This document shows positions 1 to 6,084 of a stretch of 7,681 nucleotides of DNA, one piece after another; the stretch's first letter is position 1; each line of letters starts with the position of its first letter. This DNA is from Methanobrevibacter sp. (GTDB lineage Archaea > Methanobacteriota > Methanobacteria > Methanobacteriales > Methanobacteriaceae). The DNA is taken from assembly GCA_009784145.1 (NCBI GenBank), contig WRCI01000077.1, positions 1 to 7,681 of the forward strand, read 5' to 3'. The notes beneath the pieces are model-generated. The model searched no databases, was not told the DNA's origin, and saw only the letters and a list, made by a program, of their open reading frames with translations. A program made the position numbers and the translations under genes.

Positions 1-150
1 ATAAAATAATATAAAATCTATAATAAATATAAACTAATACAAAATATATACTATAAAATCTATAATATAATCTAATATAAAGTATATACTATAAAATAGT
101 ATAAAACCCATAATATAAACTAATATAAAATAATATAAACTACAATAAAC
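1..150. repeat. Degenerate AT-rich tandem repeats, intergenic
   Basis: Three imperfect units each begin with TATAAAAT, at about 10-51, 52-89 and 90-140 (42, 38 and 51 bp). The first two share TATAAAATCTATAATA. The exact 15-mer ATAAAATAATATAAA occurs at 1-15 and 125-139 and again three times in the spacer at 3030-3375. I see no ORF here. The stretch lies downstream of the minus-strand SpoIIM gene. The repeats are visible directly; I cannot assign a function, and low-complexity drift in an AT-rich genome could explain much of it. Confidence 0.5.
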
Positions 151-159
151 AACTATTAT

Positions 160-177
160 CAAAAAATACTAAAAAAC
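160..177 (-). terminator. Oligo-T run-out after the SpoIIM-family gene
   Basis: On the minus strand, about 10 bases past the stop codon (187-189), there are two runs of six T (171-176 and 161-166). Archaeal RNA polymerase terminates at such T tracts without needing a hairpin. The position fits the end of the minus-strand transcription unit. In DNA this AT-rich, T runs are common, so confidence is moderate. Confidence 0.45.
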
Positions 178-186
178 AATTGTTTA

Positions 187-924
187 TTAAATATTCAAAA
201 TTAATTTAGCTATTGGTAGAGTCAAATTAGCCTCAATAAATGCAGCAATTAAAAGTAAAGCACTTGCTACTACTAATAAAACAACTGATTGAAACAACTT
301 CTCAATATTGCTGTTAAATGAGTTAGAAATTACATTATTACTATTTTTATAAAAAGAGCCTTTAAATATCTTAGAATTATTTAAATTATCTGATTCTTCA
401 GGACTATCTAAATTAGTAGGATTATCTAATTTTTCAAAGCTATCCAACTCATCTGAATTCTCAAAGCTATTCAACTCATCTAAATTGTCAAAACTATTCA
501 ACTCATCTAAATTGTCAAAACTATTCAACTCATCTGAATTCTCAAAATTAGCTATTTTAGGGAAGATTATTCCTTTAAAAAAATTGAATAAAAATGTAAA
601 CATAGCAAATCCACCAGCTCCAGCAATGATAATGCCAGGAATTTCAAATATACCATGAGGAAGTGTTAATACTAAAAAGTAGTATACACTATATTTTGTA
701 GCAAAAAATCCAATAAACAAACCATTAGTTATTAGCAATGATGCAGTTGCAATTCCAAAAAAAGCTCCTCCAAAATAGATTAAAATAGCTACATAAACAT
801 TATTAAAAAATAAAGAACTTTGAGTTAATTGAATCTCTCCTCTGTCTACTCTATCACGAAATGTATCAACCATAGGATTAAGTGTAGAAGTGAAATAATG
901 TGCATAAAAATATCCTAAAATCAT
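187..924 (-). CDS. SpoIIM/DUF95-family integral membrane protein, with repeat-containing linker
   Basis: Membrane protein of the stage II sporulation protein M (SpoIIM, DUF95) family, which archaea carry although they do not sporulate; its archaeal role is unknown. Hydrophobic segments lie at about residues 41-75, 80-118 and 212-232. The family signature LPHGIFEIPGIIIAGAGG is at 88-105. Between the third segment and the last helix is a polar linker (about 127-208), rich in D, E, N and S, with four 9-residue repeats of the type N-(S/L)-D-E-L-N-S-F-D at 129-164. The ATG at 924 is the first canonical start in the frame, but it falls inside what should be the first membrane helix (the residues just before it are hydrophobic). 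The frame stays open and coding-like up to 1053, so the natural N-terminus is probably 37-43 codons longer. The gene directly follows trpS. Family call is firm; start is uncertain. Confidence 0.85.
   Translation of the reverse strand: MILGYFYAHYFTSTLNPMVDTFRDRVDRGEIQLTQSSLFFNNVYVAILIYFGGAFFGIATASLLITNGLFIGFFATKYSVYYFLVLTLPHGIFEIPGIIIAGAGGFAMFTFLFNFFKGIIFPKIANFENSDELNSFDNLDELNSFDNLDELNSFENSDELDSFEKLDNPTNLDSPEESDNLNNSKIFKGSFYKNSNNVISNSFNSNIEKLFQSVVLLVVASALLLIAAFIEANLTLPIAKLILNI
433..540 (-). repeat. Four 27-bp in-frame repeats within the SpoIIM-family gene
   Basis: Four consecutive 27-bp units encode residues 129-164 of the SpoIIM-family protein. Two neighbouring units (plus-strand 476-502 and 503-529) are identical base for base; the flanking units (449-475 and from 530) differ by a few substitutions. 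Because 27 is a multiple of three, gain or loss of a unit would leave the membrane domains in frame. The perfect pair suggests recent expansion. Confidence 0.85.
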
Positions 925-1053
925 TGGAATTACAAATAATAATGTAGAAATTAAAAGTAAATATTTATTTTCTATAAAAGCTACTTTTATTTCTTTCCAA
1001 ATTAAAGAAAAATAATGTTTAATATTTTGCAGAATACCACCATCGACCGATTT
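925..1053 (-). other. Unannotated N-terminal coding extension of the SpoIIM-family gene, start codon missing
   Basis: Forty-three sense codons precede the ATG at 924 in the same frame, from just after the TAA at 1054-1056. They read as an amphipathic stretch (ILQNIKHYFSLIWKEIKVAF, from 1035) followed by ENKYLLLISTLLFVIP, which continues into MILGYFYAHYF as a typical first membrane helix. No ATG, GTG or TTG lies in this frame. Possible starts are ATT (1033-1035) or CTG (1030-1032), just after the SD-like GGTGGT (1036-1041). Alternatively, an ATG one frame away (1041-1043) would join the frame if one base were restored between 1041 and 1035. The open frame is visible directly; that it is translated is inference. 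Confidence 0.6.
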
Positions 1054-1198
1054 TTATAAAAGAGTTTTAGCTATTTCTAATGATTCTTCTTTTTTTATAG
1101 CTTATAAAAGAGTTTTAGCTATTTCTAATGATTCTTCTTTTTTTATAGCTTATAAAAGAGTTTTAGCTATTTCTAATGATTCTTCTTTTTTTATAGCT
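1054..1198 (-). repeat. Three perfect 48-bp tandem copies of the trpS 3' end
   Basis: Copies span 1054-1101, 1102-1149 and 1150-1197, identical in every base, including the 7-T run in each. The periodicity extends one base further, to 1198. On the minus strand each copy encodes AIKKEESLEIAKTLL plus TAA: the last 15 codons and stop of trpS. Only the copy at 1150-1197 is joined to the rest of trpS; the other two lie behind its stop and cannot be translated from it. The repeat ends directly against the SpoIIM reading frame. Identity implies a very recent duplication or an assembly artefact. Confidence 0.95.
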
Positions 1199-2238
1199 AA
1201 TCTTCCAAAGAATTCTTTCATTTTCTGAGCAGTCATGAGCTTACACTCACCACAAAGTAAAGTTCCATTTTTACAGTCTTCATAAATTTTTTGAAGGTCT
1301 CCATCTTTATCAATTAAATGATAAACAAGCATTTCATAAACAACACAGTTATCTGGACAACCTCCAAGCTTTTTTTGTTCTTCTAAACTTTCACGACCAC
1401 CAGTTTTGGCTGATTTTACTTTCTTTTCAGCGAGTTCTGGAGAGTCATTTAAATAGATAGCTGTTTTTGGTTCACTACTAGACATTTTACCTCCAGTAAG
1501 CCCTGTAAGAAACCTATGATATGTAGAAGCCGGGGAAATAAATCCAAATTGGGACTTGAATCTATCTGCAAGGTCACGAGTTAGACGTATGTGAGGATCT
1601 TGATCAACACCTACAGGAACAACTACATGTTTTGGACCACCATATTCTTCAATTTGTGGAAGTAAAATATCAGCTACCTGAACAAGTGGAACATAAACAT
1701 GAGATATACTTGTAGAAGGTGAAAACCCATAAATAGCTTTTAATTCATTAAAATTAGTTTTTTTTGATAATTCAAAAGCTAAATCTTTAACTGGATTATG
1801 TTGTGATTGAAGATAAATAAGTACATTTTCATCAGTTAAATCAAGACCTAATGCAATATAATTAGATAAGTATTCATTAATAGCTAAATCTTTAGCTTGG
1901 TTAAACCCTATTCCTCTTGCACCATAAGATTCCATATCAGCTATTGGAAGAGAAAGTTTTCCACCTTTTTCAAGATACCATTTTAATTGATCTACAACCA
2001 TTTTATGACCAATGTGCATCTTTCCACTTGGCATCATTCCAGTTACAACAGCAAACTCTTTTCCATTATTGATTAATGGAACCATTTTATCAAAGTCTCT
2101 ATGTCCAAATATGACCCCTCTTGTCATTAGAGGAGAAGGATCTTTGATATTATCTATAATATCTGAAAATTTTTTTATTCCAAACTGATTTACTAACTTT
2201 TCATAATCAACAGAAGATGATGCCCATGGATCTATCAA
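1150..2238 (-). CDS. trpS: Tryptophan--tRNA ligase (TrpRS), archaeal type
   Basis: Cytoplasmic class Ic aminoacyl-tRNA synthetase that charges tRNA-Trp with tryptophan using ATP. The 362-residue length fits the archaeal/eukaryotic-type enzyme. The class I signature is PSGKMHIGH (70-78) and the KMSKS-loop equivalent is GGKMSSSEP (249-257); GVDQDPHIRLTRD (210-222) is a conserved Rossmann-fold segment. The C-terminal domain has cysteines at 294, 298, 322, 329 and 332; the set C298-x23-C322-x6-C329-x2-C332 is close to the [4Fe-4S] motif described for Thermotoga maritima TrpRS. The start is TTG (2236-2238), supported by AGGTGATT at 2241-2248 and the family-typical N-terminus MIDPW. endA lies 266 bp upstream on the same strand; the SpoIIM-family gene follows. 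The 3' end is triplicated as a 48-bp repeat, leaving the protein unaltered. Confidence 0.98.
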   Translation of the reverse strand: MIDPWASSSVDYEKLVNQFGIKKFSDIIDNIKDPSPLMTRGVIFGHRDFDKMVPLINNGKEFAVVTGMMPSGKMHIGHKMVVDQLKWYLEKGGKLSLPIADMESYGARGIGFNQAKDLAINEYLSNYIALGLDLTDENVLIYLQSQHNPVKDLAFELSKKTNFNELKAIYGFSPSTSISHVYVPLVQVADILLPQIEEYGGPKHVVVPVGVDQDPHIRLTRDLADRFKSQFGFISPASTYHRFLTGLTGGKMSSSEPKTAIYLNDSPELAEKKVKSAKTGGRESLEEQKKLGGCPDNCVVYEMLVYHLIDKDGDLQKIYEDCKNGTLLCGECKLMTAQKMKEFFGRLAIKKEESLEIAKTLL

Positions 2239-2240
2239 AA

Positions 2241-2248
2241 AATCACCT
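2241..2248 (-). promoter_or_regulatory. Shine-Dalgarno site fixing the TTG start of trpS
   Basis: The minus strand reads AGGTGATT, complementary to the archaeal 16S rRNA 3' end, with four bases between GGTGA and the TTG at 2238-2236. No ATG near this point would give the conserved MIDPW N-terminus, so this site decides the non-ATG start. Confidence 0.85.
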
Positions 2249-2504
2249 AAATTTTAAAAATATCATATTATAAAAAAATTCATTATTCCATTCATATATA
2301 TTCATTATTCATTTCTTATAATATTCATTCATTATAATTTTCACTTATTAATATAAAATTTACTTAGTATAAAATGATTGGTTAAATTTATATTTAAATT
2401 TAATTAAATAAGTATTGAAAAATGATATAATAAAAATTAAAAAAATAATTAGTGTAAAAATCATATTCTAAAATAAATATATTCTAAAAATTATATTCTA
2501 AAAA
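2249..2504 (-). promoter_or_regulatory. trpS leader/promoter region with ATGAAT-type repeats
   Basis: This is the AT-rich spacer between endA and trpS. TTTATATT on the minus strand (2350-2357) is a plausible TATA box and would place transcription start near 2326, giving a leader of about 90 nt. A nearer box, TTTATAAT (2267-2274), would put the start on top of the ribosome site and is less likely. The intended leader carries several copies of ATAATGAAT and its variants (2278-2286, 2300-2308, 2323-2335). I see no strong hairpin and no TGTACA-type TRP box. The part nearest endA holds that gene's T-rich 3' repeats. All assignments are by eye. Confidence 0.35.
2463..2504 (-). terminator. Repeated T-rich element directly after endA
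   Basis: Immediately after the endA stop (2505-2507), the minus strand has three copies of (T)TTTTAGAATAT (plus-strand 2493-2504, 2479-2490 and 2463-2473), with a further 7-T run about 20 bases on. Runs of four or five T in series fit an archaeal oligo-T terminator, which would make endA and trpS separate transcripts. Confidence 0.45.
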
Positions 2505-3029
2505 TTATGGTTTTGTCCACTCAATAGTATAATAAGTAATATCTTCTTCATCATCGACAACAGCTAAAAGAAGACTTTTCTTAACTCCATGAGCTACTCT
2601 AACATAACTAGCAAAGTCTAAAGCATGAATATCATAATTTTCATAAATAACTTTTACAAGATAATCTGAATGACCTTCACCTGGAGATTTTCCCCTCTCA
2701 TAAAGACGAAACTCAGAGCCATATTTAAAGCCAGTTTTTATAATATATCCTCTATCCTTCAAATCTTTATAAACAAGATATTTACCATAAACCTTTTCTT
2801 TTTTAATAAAATCCCTAATATAATTCTCTTCAAGCTTTTCATCACTTCCAAGATTATAGATGCTTAATCTTCCTTTTTCCATTAAATAAAAAGCTTCAGT
2901 AATTGAAAGTTCAAGAGTATTATCTTCTAACTTTCCAAAACCACTTTTTTGATTAAGTGAGATAGCTTTCTGATTAATATTTTCTTTAATGATTATAGTT
3001 ACAATTTCATCAGATAAATCTCCACGCAT
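2505..3029 (-). CDS. endA: tRNA-intron (splicing) endonuclease EndA, homotetrameric type
   Basis: Cuts introns out of pre-tRNA (and archaeal pre-rRNA) at the bulge-helix-bulge motif, giving a 2',3'-cyclic phosphate and a 5'-hydroxyl. At 174 residues it is the single-domain form that acts as a homotetramer. The catalytic triad is visible with the spacing of the Methanocaldococcus jannaschii enzyme (Y115/H125/K156): Tyr110 in FRLYERG, His120 in GEGHSDYLV and Lys151 in RVAHGVKKSLLLAVVD. The ATG at 3027-3029 is preceded by AGGTG (3037-3041) with a spacing of 7. It lies on the same strand as trpS, 266 bp upstream of it, and is divergent from the DUF2115 gene. Nothing looks damaged. Confidence 0.96.
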   Translation of the reverse strand: MRGDLSDEIVTIIIKENINQKAISLNQKSGFGKLEDNTLELSITEAFYLMEKGRLSIYNLGSDEKLEENYIRDFIKKEKVYGKYLVYKDLKDRGYIIKTGFKYGSEFRLYERGKSPGEGHSDYLVKVIYENYDIHALDFASYVRVAHGVKKSLLLAVVDDEEDITYYTIEWTKP

Positions 3030-3375
3030 CTAAATACACCTTTATTTTATAAAAATAGTTATTATAATAAATTTAGCAAATATTAATAATATATTATTAT
3101 CTAATAATATATAAAATTATATAATTATATATAAAATTTTTATTATGAATATATAAATAAATTATATAAAATAATATAAAATTTATAAAAATATAATAAA
3201 AATATGAAAAACACAATAAAATAATATAAAATTTATAAAATTATATAAAAATATAACAAAAATATGAAAAACATAATAAAATAATATAAAATATTTAATA
3301 TATAATCAAAAAAAGATTAAATTAATTATAAAGATTTACTATAAATGAAAAGATTATAAAAAACAGAGATTTATA
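3030..3375. other. Divergent AT-rich spacer between endA and the DUF2115 gene
   Basis: This 346-bp stretch has no gene on either strand. It must contain the promoters for endA (leftward) and the DUF2115 gene (rightward). The only clear site is the endA ribosome-binding sequence AGGTG at 3037-3041. TTTAATATATAA (3294-3305) is a possible TATA box for the rightward gene, with an implied leader of roughly 50 nt. The ribosome site there is weak (AGAGAT, 3365-3370). The middle holds direct repeats listed separately. Confidence 0.5.
3166..3293. repeat. 50/60-bp direct repeats in the endA-DUF2115 spacer
   Basis: Two long units and a partial third start at 3166, 3216 and 3276, each opening with ATAAAATAATATAAA. 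The first two continue through TTTATAAAA and an AATATGAAAAACA segment. Unit two is 10 bp longer because of an extra AT-rich stretch in its middle. Nearly all differences between units are this insertion and single transitions (for example ATAATAAA/ATAACAAA). Role unknown; slippage or recombination between AT-rich repeats is the simplest origin. Confidence 0.75.
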
Positions 3376-3912
3376 ATGTTTAAAGAACTCAATAATCTAA
3401 AATCAGAAAACAATATCTTTAAAAAAGATTTAATGAATATACTTCATGGATTAGCTAAAACTATTTCTATCCATGATATTATCTTAGCTTCAACACTACT
3501 GCGAGAAGAAGGTAAGTATGTTCAAGCTAAATACAGAGAACAATATCTTGAAATATATATTAAATACTTTATTATGAGAGTTAAAGATGTTAAAGAAGAT
3601 AAAACTGATTATAGTGAAGAAATTGATAATAAAAAAGATTTTCCAACAGCTATTAACTTATTAGAAAGTCAATTTCATGAGAAAAAAACTTACATAGATG
3701 AAAATGAAAAATTTACAGTTATATATACAATAATAGGATTATACACGACTTTTATTTTAAATGAACCTATTCATCCAATTGGAACTCCATTTCCCGGTAG
3801 TTTAAAAGTAACTTATGAAAATGAAACTTATTTTTGCCCTGTAAAAGATAAGCAAAGTGAAACTCCTCAAGCAGTTTGTAAATTTTGTATAGCCAAACAG
3901 TCTGAATTATAA
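3376..3912 (+). CDS. DUF2115 (UPF0305) family protein
   Basis: 178-residue soluble protein that I recognise as DUF2115/UPF0305, a family of unknown function found mainly in methanogens. The supporting part is C-terminal: PIHPIGTPFPGSLKV (131-145), then YFCPVKDKQ and AVCKFCIAKQ. Three cysteines (154, 168, 171; C-x13-C-x2-C) could help bind a metal, but a fourth ligand is not obvious. The N-terminal half is helical and charged. No signal peptide or membrane segment is seen. The ATG at 3376 has only a weak upstream AGAGAT. mntP starts 56 bp downstream on the same strand, so co-transcription is possible. Confidence 0.85.
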   Translation: MFKELNNLKSENNIFKKDLMNILHGLAKTISIHDIILASTLLREEGKYVQAKYREQYLEIYIKYFIMRVKDVKEDKTDYSEEIDNKKDFPTAINLLESQFHEKKTYIDENEKFTVIYTIIGLYTTFILNEPIHPIGTPFPGSLKVTYENETYFCPVKDKQSETPQAVCKFCIAKQSEL

Positions 3913-3968
3913 TTAAAGAGATACATATAATCAAAAAATTTAAAAAAAAACAAAACAAACTGGTTCAA

Positions 3969-4523
3969 ATGGATTTAATATCAATAATTTTAATCTCAAT
4001 TGTTTTAGCTATTGATAACTTTAGTATATGTATTGCAAAAGGATTTAGTTTAAAAAATATAACCCCAATTCAATCAATACAAATAGGGATATTCTTCGGA
4101 GGATTTCATGTATTGATGCCTATTTTAGGTTACATATCTGGTTATCAATTTAAACATCTAATAAGCACAATAGCTCCTTGGATAGCATTTATAATCCTTT
4201 CAATAATTGGACTTAAAATGATTTATGAAAGTTTAAAAAATAATAATGAAGAAGAAGTAGATAAAAATAAACTTTCATTTAAAGAATTAACTCTTCTGGC
4301 AATAGCTACAAGTATTGATGCTTTTGCAATAGGAATCACATTTGCAATTACAGGTACTTCTATTTTAATCCCACTAATATTAATAGGAATTACTGTATTT
4401 CTATTTTCACAACTTGGTATTTTAATTGGTAAAAAAATAGGACATTTATTTGAAGACAAATTAGAAATTGTTGGAGGATTAGTTTTAATAGGTTTAGGAC
4501 TTAGGATATTGTTAGGTGGTTAG
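3969..4523 (+). CDS. mntP: Manganese efflux pump MntP
   Basis: Six-helix inner-membrane exporter of Mn2+ (MntP/YebN, formerly DUF204) that protects the cell from excess manganese. The 184-residue length is normal. The protein is two related three-helix halves. Each opens with the family motif: AIDNFSICIAKG (14-25) and ATSIDAFAIGITFA (113-126). Asp16 and Asp117 correspond to Asp16 and Asp118 of the Escherichia coli protein. A charged cytoplasmic-type loop (about 88-105) separates the halves, and EIVGGLVLIGLGLRIL (166-181) is the typical last helix. The 56-bp gap after the DUF2115 gene is too short for a yybP-ykoY Mn2+ riboswitch. The ribosome site is weak. Asn17 replaces the usual Ala after the first Asp. 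Confidence 0.93.
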   Translation: MDLISIILISIVLAIDNFSICIAKGFSLKNITPIQSIQIGIFFGGFHVLMPILGYISGYQFKHLISTIAPWIAFIILSIIGLKMIYESLKNNNEEEVDKNKLSFKELTLLAIATSIDAFAIGITFAITGTSILIPLILIGITVFLFSQLGILIGKKIGHLFEDKLEIVGGLVLIGLGLRILLGG

Positions 4524-4709
4524 AAAATCAATAGATAATAAATCTAAAAATTTAATTTATTAAATCGTTTAAAAAAAAAATAGCTAAAAATATCTACTTT
4601 CATCCAATTATAATCCTCCCATATCTAAAAATATTCAATAGTGTTATCATAATAACTACAATATATTAATCACAATAAATTTATTTACATTTTATTAAGA
4701 GAAGATATC

Positions 4710-5585
4710 ATGAGTAACGAATTCTATGTTGATGAATTAGAAGATGAAATAAAAAATACTCTCCTTAAATACATAAATGAGACAAGATTTTTAGAGAATA
4801 TAAAATTAGAAAAAGAACTTATGGATAAAAATTTAATAAAAGGTCTTAAAATAGCTAATAATAAATTAAAAATTTATGATATTGAAGGTGAAAAATATTA
4901 TTATGAGGAATTAGCTAGAGATTATTGCTTTATTGAAGATTTAGAAGAATATCCATTTTTCTATCAATTTGCTGAAAAATTTATAGAAGAAACTGAAACA
5001 CCTTGTATTAATAAATTTACATTTTATATAGCTTCTTTTTTCTATGATATTAATAAATTATTTGATGTTTTCTATTTAAAATATTACAATTTAATATACA
5101 ACATTTTACCCAAATATTATTACCCTAATGATAAAAATTTAAAAGAAAAGATTGATATACCTCTAGAAAACAGAAATAATTTTGATTTAAATGATTTTGA
5201 GAATACAATTGAAGATTTTTCTGAAATTACAGGGGGTTTTCTCACAGACACAGATGAACTTTTTAAAAAGTTTATGAAAAATATTTACAAGTATTTAGAT
5301 GTTTACTTTAAGTTAATATTCATAACAAAAAGGTTTCTAAGAAAAATAGATAATGATGATTTAGCCGATTATATAAATCAAATATTTTATTTTTTACAAA
5401 ATGAAGTAGATATTACTTATGAAAAACTAAGTGATATAAGAAAATTAAATGAATCATTAAAAAGTGTTGATGATGCAATAATCAATGAACAATATAATGA
5501 AATTAGAAAATTTATTAATAAATGTAGAAAAAGATTTGGTGATGTTAGATTAGGTGGTAGTGTAGTTTATTCTTATAATCTTTAA
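4710..5585 (+). CDS. Uncharacterised 291-residue acidic, aromatic-rich helical protein
   Basis: I do not recognise this family. The protein appears wholly alpha-helical and rich in D, E, K, N, Y and F, with few cysteines. The N-terminus is acidic (EFYVDELEDEI). An unusually aromatic stretch covers 101-138 (FTFYIASFFYD, FDVFYLKYYNLIY), and a second hydrophobic helix lies at 193-210. These are too broken by charged residues to be clear membrane spans. The end is basic (KCRKRFGDVR) followed by LGGSVVYSYNL. Codon use matches the neighbours. The ATG at 4710 follows GAGAAGAT, a modest ribosome site. It sits alone, 186 bp after mntP and convergent with the accessory cluster. It could be a lineage-specific gene or a fast-diverging accessory protein. 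Confidence 0.8.
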   Translation: MSNEFYVDELEDEIKNTLLKYINETRFLENIKLEKELMDKNLIKGLKIANNKLKIYDIEGEKYYYEELARDYCFIEDLEEYPFFYQFAEKFIEETETPCINKFTFYIASFFYDINKLFDVFYLKYYNLIYNILPKYYYPNDKNLKEKIDIPLENRNNFDLNDFENTIEDFSEITGGFLTDTDELFKKFMKNIYKYLDVYFKLIFITKRFLRKIDNDDLADYINQIFYFLQNEVDITYEKLSDIRKLNESLKSVDDAIINEQYNEIRKFINKCRKRFGDVRLGGSVVYSYNL

Positions 5586-5626
5586 ACAACTTTTAATCTT
5601 AGTTTATTTTAAAAATTAGATAATAT

Positions 5627-5642
5627 AAAAATATAAAAAAAA
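5627..5642 (-). terminator. Oligo-T run-out at the end of the accessory cluster
   Basis: On the minus strand, about 17 bases past the stop of the 130-residue gene (5659-5661), there is an 8-T run (5635-5642) followed closely by a 5-T run (5627-5631). This fits an archaeal intrinsic terminator for the leftward cluster and separates it from the convergent gene ending at 5585. Confidence 0.5.
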
Positions 5643-5658
5643 TTATATTTATTAAAAT

Positions 5659-6051
5659 TTAATAATCAATTACCTGAAAAAAACTATCTTCTTCTGCATC
5701 TTTTATGCATTTTTCTAGGCTTCCTTTGCTCATCTCCATCCATCGATCATTATGCCTCTGCCAGTCTAAAGTACAATCACTATAATCTTCTTTAAATACA
5801 GTTATTCTACCATAAACATCTTCAACAAAGTCTCCTTTTTTAAGTCCATTAATATATGGTCCATCACCTTTAAGTTCTCTTTCACTGTAAAAATATATTC
5901 TTCCAGCACGAATATTGATTCTGCTAATATCCTCTTTTAGTTTAGATGTTTTTTCAATTTCTGATTTTACAGCTTTCATTAAATCTTCTTTTTCTTTTTT
6001 TGTTAATTTTATTGGTTTTTTAACTTTTACCCAATATCCTCTATTAGACAT
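5659..6051 (-). CDS. Uncharacterised 130-residue protein, C-terminal half DUF3024-like
   Basis: Small soluble protein, last gene of the leftward cluster. The N-terminus is very basic (VKVKKPIKLTKKEKEDLMKA, 8-27) and helical. The rest appears to be mostly beta: GRIYFYSERE (50-59), a glycine-rich turn, then YGRITVFKED and TLDWQRHNDRWMEM (94-107), ending with an acidic helix and FFQV. The order of a strand ending in an Arg/Glu pair, a W-x-R-x-N-x-x-W core and a final Asp-rich helix resembles DUF3024, a small domain of unknown function. This is pattern memory, not an alignment. Start is well supported: AAGGTGAG precedes the ATG at 6051 with four bases between. It begins 33 bp after the broken DUF2283 gene. 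Confidence 0.75.
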   Translation of the reverse strand: MSNRGYWVKVKKPIKLTKKEKEDLMKAVKSEIEKTSKLKEDISRINIRAGRIYFYSERELKGDGPYINGLKKGDFVEDVYGRITVFKEDYSDCTLDWQRHNDRWMEMSKGSLEKCIKDAEEDSFFQVIDY

Positions 6052-6055
6052 TTTC

Positions 6056-6063
6056 TCACCTTA
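6056..6063 (-). promoter_or_regulatory. Strong Shine-Dalgarno site of the 130-residue gene
   Basis: The minus strand reads TAAGGTGAGAAAATG, so GGTGAG lies four bases ahead of the ATG at 6051. It is among the best ribosome sites in the window. This implies that the last cluster gene can be translated independently of the broken gene upstream. Confidence 0.75.
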
Positions 6064-6084
6064 TGAAAATAGTATTAAATGTTT

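Noticed and set aside
2670..2867. 65-codon plus-strand ORF
   Set aside because: Lies wholly inside endA on the opposite strand. Its translation is low-complexity (I/F/N/K) with no ribosome site; endA shows its full catalytic triad.
3166..3293. CRISPR array or replication origin
   Set aside because: Units are degenerate, adjacent and without unique spacers; no cas gene, Orc1/Cdc6 gene or origin-recognition-like element is nearby.
3767..3958. 63-codon minus-strand ORF
   Set aside because: Antisense to the conserved end of the DUF2115 gene. Its hydrophobic look reflects the complementary AT-rich codons.
3913..3968. Mn2+ riboswitch ahead of mntP
   Set aside because: Only 56 bases of A-rich sequence with no stems; too short and unstructured for the yybP-ykoY class.
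4223..4459. 78-codon minus-strand ORF
   Set aside because: Antisense shadow of mntP, whose motifs occupy this region.
4544..4603. 19-codon minus-strand ORF behind a GGAGG sequence
   Set aside because: Very short and low-complexity (a run of Phe from a 10-base T tract). The GGAGG is too far from the ATG, and nothing supports expression.
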